5,403 nt of DNA from Leptospira ellisii (GTDB lineage Bacteria > Spirochaetota > Leptospiria > Leptospirales > Leptospiraceae), in assembly GCF_002811955.1 (NCBI RefSeq), contig NZ_NPEF01000245.1, positions 1 to 5,403 of the forward strand, given 5' to 3'. Positions 1-5,403 of the stretch are shown here, piece by piece (the stretch's first letter is position 1; the number at the start of each line of letters is the position of its first letter). The notes under the pieces were generated by a model that saw only the letters and a program-made list of their open reading frames with translations, was not told the DNA's origin and did no database searches. The position numbers and the translations under genes are program-made.

Positions 1-410
1 TCCGCGATCAATTCGCCGTTTTCGTCCAGTGATTTCGAGATCAGCCTTACCACGGATCGTTTTTGTTCTTGGATCTCCGTATATACGCGGATTTTTCCCC
101 GGGTAAGGCTTTTTCTATATTTGATCTCCGCCGAAGCCGTGGCCATGAACGTATAATTCAAACCGGAAGATTTGATCCAAGCCGCCATCGCCGCGCCCGC
201 AGAACTGTCCATCGCCGCGAACAAGGCCCCTCCGTGTACGATTCCCACCGGATTCCAAAACGACTCGTCCACTTCGATCTCGTACTCGCTGGTTCCGGGA
301 CTTCCGGAGATCATTTTGTATCCGATCTTTCGGGAGAAAAGGTCGTGTGAGGAAAAAAAATCGGAGAATTCCTTCGTGTTCGGTTCCGGTATAGTTGAAA
401 AAAGATTCAT
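1..410 (-). CDS. PaaI-type hotdog-fold thioesterase (3' end outside window)
   Basis: The minus strand encodes 136 codons from an ATG at 410-408 and stays open to the left edge, so the C-terminus is missing. Proteins of this family are usually about 130-160 residues, so most of it is present. The clearest signal is the hotdog thioesterase signature at residues 53-75: N53-P-V-G, then H59-G-G, then D68 in a small-residue helix (AAMDSSAGAAMAA). In PaaI/YdiI-like enzymes the Asn and the acidic residue lie in the active site, and the HGG turn begins the central helix. Family members hydrolyse acyl-CoA thioesters in the cytoplasm; the substrate here (phenylacetyl-type, fatty acyl or other) cannot be read from sequence. 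The start is the only ATG, GTG or TTG in this frame between the upstream in-frame stop near 527 and the HGG motif except an internal ATG at codon 33, but no Shine-Dalgarno site precedes it. A run of eight T lies at codons 18-20. Family call is firm, substrate unknown. Confidence 0.85.
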   Translation of the reverse strand, partial: MNLFSTIPEPNTKEFSDFFSSHDLFSRKIGYKMISGSPGTSEYEIEVDESFWNPVGIVHGGALFAAMDSSAGAAMAAWIKSSGLNYTFMATASAEIKYRKSLTRGKIRVYTEIQEQKRSVVRLISKSLDENGELIA

Positions 411-618
411 GGATCGGGAATGTTCAGAACGAAATATTTTGTCAACGCAAGCGCGGAAAAACGAATCTACCGATTTCGGATTCGGAGATCGTTGTACGGA
501 TTTAAAAAAGTCGGCACTTGTGAATTATAAAAGCGCGTTTCGATACGTTAGGCGGAAGAGGGCTGAACGGCGGTCAGTTTGAACTCGAAGCCGGGGTATC
601 TTTGTTTTTATCGGCATT
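411..618. other. Intergenic region between PilZ-like gene and thioesterase gene
   Basis: This 208-base gap separates two genes on the minus strand. No open frame with a start and a ribosome site is convincing here. It holds a perfect TATAAT facing the thioesterase gene. The thioesterase reading frame is open upstream of its ATG as far as a TAA near 527 but contains no ATG, GTG or TTG, so no longer protein is indicated. No strong terminator for the PilZ-like gene is visible: the only dyad seen is a four-base-pair CTGA/TCAG stem near 562-576 without a T tract. Confidence 0.6.
524..529 (-). promoter_or_regulatory. Candidate -10 box for the thioesterase gene
   Basis: On the minus strand this is an exact TATAAT, about 113 bases upstream of the thioesterase ATG, in the gap after the PilZ-like gene. 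The sequence 16-18 bases upstream of it (around 546-553) does not resemble TTGACA, so only half a sigma-70 promoter is visible. A second element, TTGACA at 445-440, is closer to the gene but has no -10 at the right distance. Transcription from here would give a leader of roughly 110 bases. Confidence 0.35.
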
Positions 619-924
619 TTAGGAAAGATCGCGGATCAAATCCTCGATTTCCTGCACCTTGTTGAAGTCCTTTTCGGTATAATTGAGATACAGATCGTAT
701 TCCGATCCGGAAATTTTTTCGCAGCGAATCACCTTTACGGGGATCTGAATCGCTCCGGAAAGACTGATCGTTCCCAATTTCAATTCGAGTACCGTTCCCG
801 GTTCCACGGGAGAATCGGTTCTGTGAAGCAGACCTTTCAGTATATTTTCCGCAAGCCGAAGGCTCTGATCGGCCAGTTCGCTAAAATAGACTGTGATTGT
901 GTTCGGAATTCGGTTGTAGTGCAT
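619..924 (-). CDS. Small PilZ-like domain protein, degenerate motif
   Basis: A 101-residue protein from the ATG at 924-922 to the TAA at 621-619. Residues 24-50 read like the core of a PilZ domain: AENILKGLL, then HRTDSPVEPGT, then LELKL, matching the usual pattern (D/N)-x-S-x-x-G, a hydrophobic strand, 'T..P...G..L.L.L'. Residues 60-82 follow as IPVKVIRCEK and YDLYLNY, like the paired closing strands, then a C-terminal helix (residues 84-100). PilZ domains bind cyclic di-GMP through an N-terminal RxxxR and the D/NxSxxG turn. Here only one Arg (R5) is at the expected place, the Ser is Leu, and the turn looks one residue short, so c-di-GMP binding is doubtful. No signal peptide or membrane helix is seen; it should be cytoplasmic. 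A TTG at 960-958 would add 12 residues, but that stretch overlaps promoter-like sequence and has no ribosome site, so I prefer the ATG. Family assignment is by pattern and moderate. Confidence 0.6.
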   Translation of the reverse strand: MHYNRIPNTITVYFSELADQSLRLAENILKGLLHRTDSPVEPGTVLELKLGTISLSGAIQIPVKVIRCEKISGSEYDLYLNYTEKDFNKVQEIEDLIRDLS

Positions 925-930
925 GGCACA

Positions 931-960
931 ATAATACGGAGGACCGGATTGTAAAATCAA
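931..960 (-). promoter_or_regulatory. Sigma-70-like promoter of the PilZ-like gene, leaderless geometry
   Basis: On the minus strand TTGATT (960-955) is followed after 18 bases by TATTAT (936-931). Both hexamers are close to TTGACA and TATAAT. The ATG of the PilZ-like gene begins seven bases after the -10 box, exactly where transcription would be expected to start. There is no GGAG-type ribosome site before this ATG. Together these suggest a leaderless mRNA. This is inference from spacing; no transcript data are available. Confidence 0.4.
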
Positions 961-1029
961 GTAAAATTCGGAAAAATATTTCTCGTCGGAATGTTTTTTA
1001 TATTACAATTTCATTATGTAAATCGGTCT

Positions 1030-1058
1030 ACAGACTGCCTCCGCAAAAGGCAATCTGT
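1030..1058 (-). terminator. Hairpin directly after the serA stop codon, possible terminator
   Basis: On the minus strand the arms ACAGATTGCC (1058-1049) and GGCAGTCTGT (1039-1030) form a ten-base-pair stem with one G-U pair and a nine-base loop. It starts on the base after the serA TGA (1061-1059). On the plus strand the same pair would be an A-C mismatch, so the structure fits serA transcripts better. No continuous U tract follows (the next bases are AGACCGATTTA), so it may be a weak intrinsic terminator or an mRNA 3'-end stabilising stem. Confidence 0.45.
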
Positions 1059-2282
1059 TCAGTAAAGAATCCTGGTTTTGATCGAAAAGGGATGTTTTTC
1101 GATCTTTTCCTTGAGTTCGTCGCCGACGGTTTTGTCGATCACCATCGAAAGATAACCGATTTCCGCGCTCGTACCCAAATGTTGCGAGCTGATATTCGCC
1201 CCGATTTCCGAAACCATGGAATTGATGTCCTTTAAAAATCCGGGCTGATTCTTATGGACGTTCAAAATTCTGTATTGACCGTTCGGCAAAGGAGTGATTT
1301 CCAGATTCGGAAAGTTCACCGAAAACGTAGTGGAGCCGTTGTTGACGAACTTGATCAACTTCGAAGCCACTTCGGAGCCTATATTTCTTTGCGCTTCCTC
1401 CGTGCTTCCTCCGATATGCGGCGTCAAAATCACGTTAGGCAGGTTTTGCATAGGAGTCAAAAAAGGATCGTTGTTGGATTCCGGCTCTTCGGGGAACACG
1501 TCCACTCCGGCGCCGGCGATATGGCCCGCTCGGATCGCTGCGGCCAAGGCTTCCAGATCCGCCACCTTTCCCCGGGAGAGATTGATCACATATGCGCCTT
1601 TTTTAGTGACTTGAATTTCCTTTTGTCCGTAGAGATTCGTCGTCTCCGGAGTTTCGGGAACGTGAAAGCTGATAAAGTCCGCGGTGCGGAGAAGTTCCTC
1701 GTAACTCGCCACCGGTGTTGCGTTCCCGAGCGGGAGAACGGTCTGAACGTCGTAGTAAATCACTTTGAGTCCCATCGCTTCGGCGAGAACCGAAACCTGG
1801 CTTCCGATATGTCCGTATCCTACGATTCCCAGAGTTTTTCCCCGGACTTCGAAACAGTTTTTGGAAATTTTATTCCAGATTCCGGAATGTGTGTTTCGAA
1901 TATGATCCGGAATCCTTCTCGCGAGCATAATGATTTCGGAGATCACCAATTCCGCGACCGAGCGGGTGTTCGAATACGGCGCGTTGAATACCGGAACCCC
2001 TTTTTTCTCCGCTCCGGACAAATCCACTTGGTTGGTGCCGATACAAAAACAACCGATCGTAAGAAGTCGTTTCGCCTTTTCCAAAACCGGAGCGGTCACA
2101 TTGGTTTTACTTCTGATTCCTAAAACGTGGACGTTTTCGATCTCGTTTAGAAGCTCGTTTTCGGAGAACGCGGCCGGGAGAAGACGGACGTTGAATCCGT
2201 CGTTCTTAAAGAGATCGTATGCGTCCTGATGGACGTTTTCGAGAAGGAGTACGTTGATCTTATCTTTCGGAAAGGATATCAT
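1059..2282 (-). CDS. serA: D-3-phosphoglycerate dehydrogenase, E. coli type with ACT domain
   Basis: A complete 407-residue enzyme, close to the 410 of E. coli SerA and collinear with it. It oxidises 3-phosphoglycerate to 3-phosphohydroxypyruvate with NAD+, the first step of serine synthesis in the cytoplasm. Landmarks: the substrate-side IRSKT (residues 56-60), the block CFCIGTNQVDL (78-88), FNAPYSNTRSVAELV (99-113), the Trp of GIWNK (W136) that contacts the neighbouring subunit in E. coli, the Rossmann GYGHIG (155-160) with D178 for the NAD ribose, and the catalytic triad R237, E266 and H289 (PHIGGS). An ACT domain fills about 335-407; H343, N345 and N363 match the E. coli serine-binding residues, so feedback inhibition by L-serine is expected. 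The start ATG fits the E. coli N-terminus, although no clear Shine-Dalgarno site precedes it. No other serine-pathway gene (serB, serC) adjoins it. The following hairpin and 134-base gap suggest it is transcribed alone. Confidence 0.96.
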   Translation of the reverse strand: MISFPKDKINVLLLENVHQDAYDLFKNDGFNVRLLPAAFSENELLNEIENVHVLGIRSKTNVTAPVLEKAKRLLTIGCFCIGTNQVDLSGAEKKGVPVFNAPYSNTRSVAELVISEIIMLARRIPDHIRNTHSGIWNKISKNCFEVRGKTLGIVGYGHIGSQVSVLAEAMGLKVIYYDVQTVLPLGNATPVASYEELLRTADFISFHVPETPETTNLYGQKEIQVTKKGAYVINLSRGKVADLEALAAAIRAGHIAGAGVDVFPEEPESNNDPFLTPMQNLPNVILTPHIGGSTEEAQRNIGSEVASKLIKFVNNGSTTFSVNFPNLEITPLPNGQYRILNVHKNQPGFLKDINSMVSEIGANISSQHLGTSAEIGYLSMVIDKTVGDELKEKIEKHPFSIKTRILY

Positions 2283-2419
2283 AGTTCTGTTACCAAGGTT
2301 TGCAGGTGCTCGTTCTCTGAAAATTGAATTTTTCCCGGACGGGGGTTCGGGACCGTTTTAGAATTTTCTTTCAAATCCGGACTCCGTTCCAAAACTGGGG
2401 AAAACCCTCGGAGGTTCCT
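2283..2419. promoter_or_regulatory. Divergent intergenic region between serA and the lipoprotein gene
   Basis: Both genes point away from this 137-base gap, so both promoters should lie in it. The plus strand has a TAGAAT at 2359-2364, a fair -10 candidate for the lipoprotein gene, but no good -35 sits 16-18 bases before it. I see no convincing promoter pair or ribosome site for serA on the minus strand. No clear operator-type dyad was found. Confidence 0.45.
2410..2414 (+). promoter_or_regulatory. Strong ribosome binding site that fixes a TTG start
   Basis: GGAGG lies five bases before the TTG at 2420-2422. It decides the start of the lipoprotein gene, because the only other upstream candidate (TTG at 2324) has no such site and would add 32 residues ahead of the signal peptide. 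Confidence 0.8.
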
Positions 2420-2956
2420 TTGAAGATTCCGTTCTTATCCGCATTTTTTATTTCGACAGTGTTCTGTCTTTCCGCCTGTTCCTCCGCGGGCGTTCGCCAG
2501 GTTCCGGAGCCGGCTTTGGAACAGGTCCTTTTCGGCACGGATCCGATCTGTCCCGGATTTCACCTTTGGTGTTCCGCCGGGGATCCTAAATCGGTCAGCT
2601 TTCGGGGAATCTACAAAAATGCGAACGGAGAAAAAATCCTATATCTGGAATATTTCCTAAGTTCCTTCGAGGTGAGTTTTCCGATCGGAGTCTCCCTGAA
2701 ACTCGACGGAACCTGGTTCAATCTGAGAAAGGTGGGAACGGATTATTCGGAATCGATGCGGATTTCCTCGTTACTTCCGATCGAAGTCGCCGATAAGATC
2801 CAGAACGCGAAAGAGGTCACCTTGAGCTTTTCCTCCCGCGAAAAAACGACCAATCAGCTTCTTTCCTCCGGAGAAAAAAATCAGCTCCAACAATCTCTTA
2901 AATCCCTGCGGGAAAAACTGGACGCACAAGCAAAATTGAATATTCTTAATCCTTAA
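2420..2956 (+). CDS. Predicted small lipoprotein of unknown function
   Basis: A 178-residue protein starting at TTG 2420-2422, chosen because of the GGAGG five bases upstream and because it gives a normal signal peptide. Residues 2-19 carry one Lys and a hydrophobic core (FLSAFFISTVF), ending in the lipobox LSAC with Cys20, so signal peptidase II cleavage and lipidation are expected. The mature protein would begin C-S-S-A-G, with no acidic residue right after Cys. Two further Cys, C44 and C51 (CPGFHLWC), could form a small disulfide loop. The middle (about 58-125) alternates short hydrophobic strands (FRGIYKN, ILYLEYFLSS, VSLKLDGTWFNL), suggesting a beta-rich fold. The C-terminal 35 residues are charged and Gln/Leu-rich, likely helical or coiled coil. 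I do not recognise a family. It is divergent from serA and convergent with the TPR gene, so it is probably a single-gene unit. Membrane (inner or outer) cannot be told. Confidence 0.85.
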   Translation: MKIPFLSAFFISTVFCLSACSSAGVRQVPEPALEQVLFGTDPICPGFHLWCSAGDPKSVSFRGIYKNANGEKILYLEYFLSSFEVSFPIGVSLKLDGTWFNLRKVGTDYSESMRISSLLPIEVADKIQNAKEVTLSFSSREKTTNQLLSSGEKNQLQQSLKSLREKLDAQAKLNILNP

Positions 2957-3108
2957 TTTTTCAGGAATCGGATCGGACTTCCGGGTAGGTCGGACGCCGA
3001 CGGATCGTAGATCTCCGGCGGGCGGCTTAAACATCGAGGATCGGTTCGGTCCGTTCCAAGATTCGGATTCGGTTTTCCTACGAAGTCAGGAGAGAAAACG
3101 GGAAAAGG
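2957..3108. other. Convergent intergenic region without a clear terminator
   Basis: The lipoprotein gene (plus) and the TPR gene (minus) end facing this 152-base gap. A bidirectional terminator would be expected, but the only compact dyad is GTCGG-ACG-CCGAC at 2989-3001, five base pairs with a three-base loop and no T run on either side. The segment is rich in short ATCGG and TTCGG repeats (for example around 3037-3073) that could give alternative pairings. No open frame looks coding. Confidence 0.5.

Positions 3109-5403
<2,295 letters not shown>

Noticed and set aside
440..445. Perfect TTGACA on the minus strand, 30 bases before the thioesterase ATG
   Set aside because: No acceptable -10 hexamer lies 16-18 bases downstream (CATTCC and neighbours), so it is not counted as a promoter.
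411..526. Upstream in-frame extension of the thioesterase gene
   Set aside because: The frame is open back to a TAA near 527 but contains no ATG, GTG or TTG, so no start is available.
63..582. Two overlapping plus-strand frames opposite the thioesterase gene and its upstream gap
   Set aside because: The opposite strand encodes the HGG thioesterase signature; the plus-strand products are low-complexity and Arg-rich without family features.
1254..2123. 289-codon open frame on the plus strand inside serA
   Set aside because: It is antisense to a complete, well-conserved enzyme, its product is rich in Arg, Ser and Phe with no recognisable domain, and no ribosome site was seen. Long antisense frames are common opposite GC-rich coding sequence.
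2324..2419. Upstream extension of the lipoprotein gene from a TTG at 2324
   Set aside because: It has no ribosome site, and it would put 32 mixed residues in front of a standard lipoprotein signal peptide.
2989..3001. Small perfect hairpin GTCGG-ACG-CCGAC as a terminator
   Set aside because: Only five base pairs and no T run on either side; too weak to call.

Overview
The window looks like ordinary chromosomal DNA from a spirochaete, most likely a Leptospira species. The reasons are a short lipoprotein with a relaxed lipobox, a weakly conserved PilZ-like protein, a TPR protein anchored by one N-terminal membrane helix, and strong GGAG-type or absent ribosome binding sites. By eye the base composition is close to half G+C, which is high for Leptospira, so a higher-GC member is more likely than L. 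interrogans. The genus call is inference from style and recalled families, not from a search.

Layout, left to right. Positions 1-410 (minus) hold the first 136 codons of a hotdog-fold PaaI-type acyl-CoA thioesterase that runs off the left edge. Positions 411-618 are non-coding and contain a good -10 box facing that gene. Positions 619-924 (minus) encode a small, degenerate PilZ-like protein whose promoter-like sequence lies so close to its ATG that the mRNA may be leaderless. Positions 1059-2282 (minus) encode SerA, D-3-phosphoglycerate dehydrogenase, with all catalytic residues and a C-terminal ACT domain. A ten-base-pair hairpin begins immediately after its stop codon. A 137-base divergent gap follows. 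Positions 2420-2956 (plus) encode a small predicted lipoprotein with a TTG start and a strong GGAGG site. Positions 2957-3108 are a convergent gap with no clear terminator. Positions 3109-5403 (minus) encode a large membrane-anchored TPR protein whose reading frame is still open at the right edge.

The genes do not form one pathway. Three minus-strand genes follow one another (serA, PilZ-like, thioesterase), but the gaps of 134 and 208 bases, the hairpin after serA and the separate promoter-like sequences suggest separate transcription. Only serA has a firm metabolic role (first step of serine synthesis). The lipoprotein and TPR protein are envelope proteins of unknown function. I found no mobile element, CRISPR array, RNA gene, phage gene or defence system, and nothing that supports an undescribed multi-gene system. 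The points most worth a second look are the possible leaderless PilZ-like gene, the TTG start of the lipoprotein, and the non-TPR insert in the large protein.
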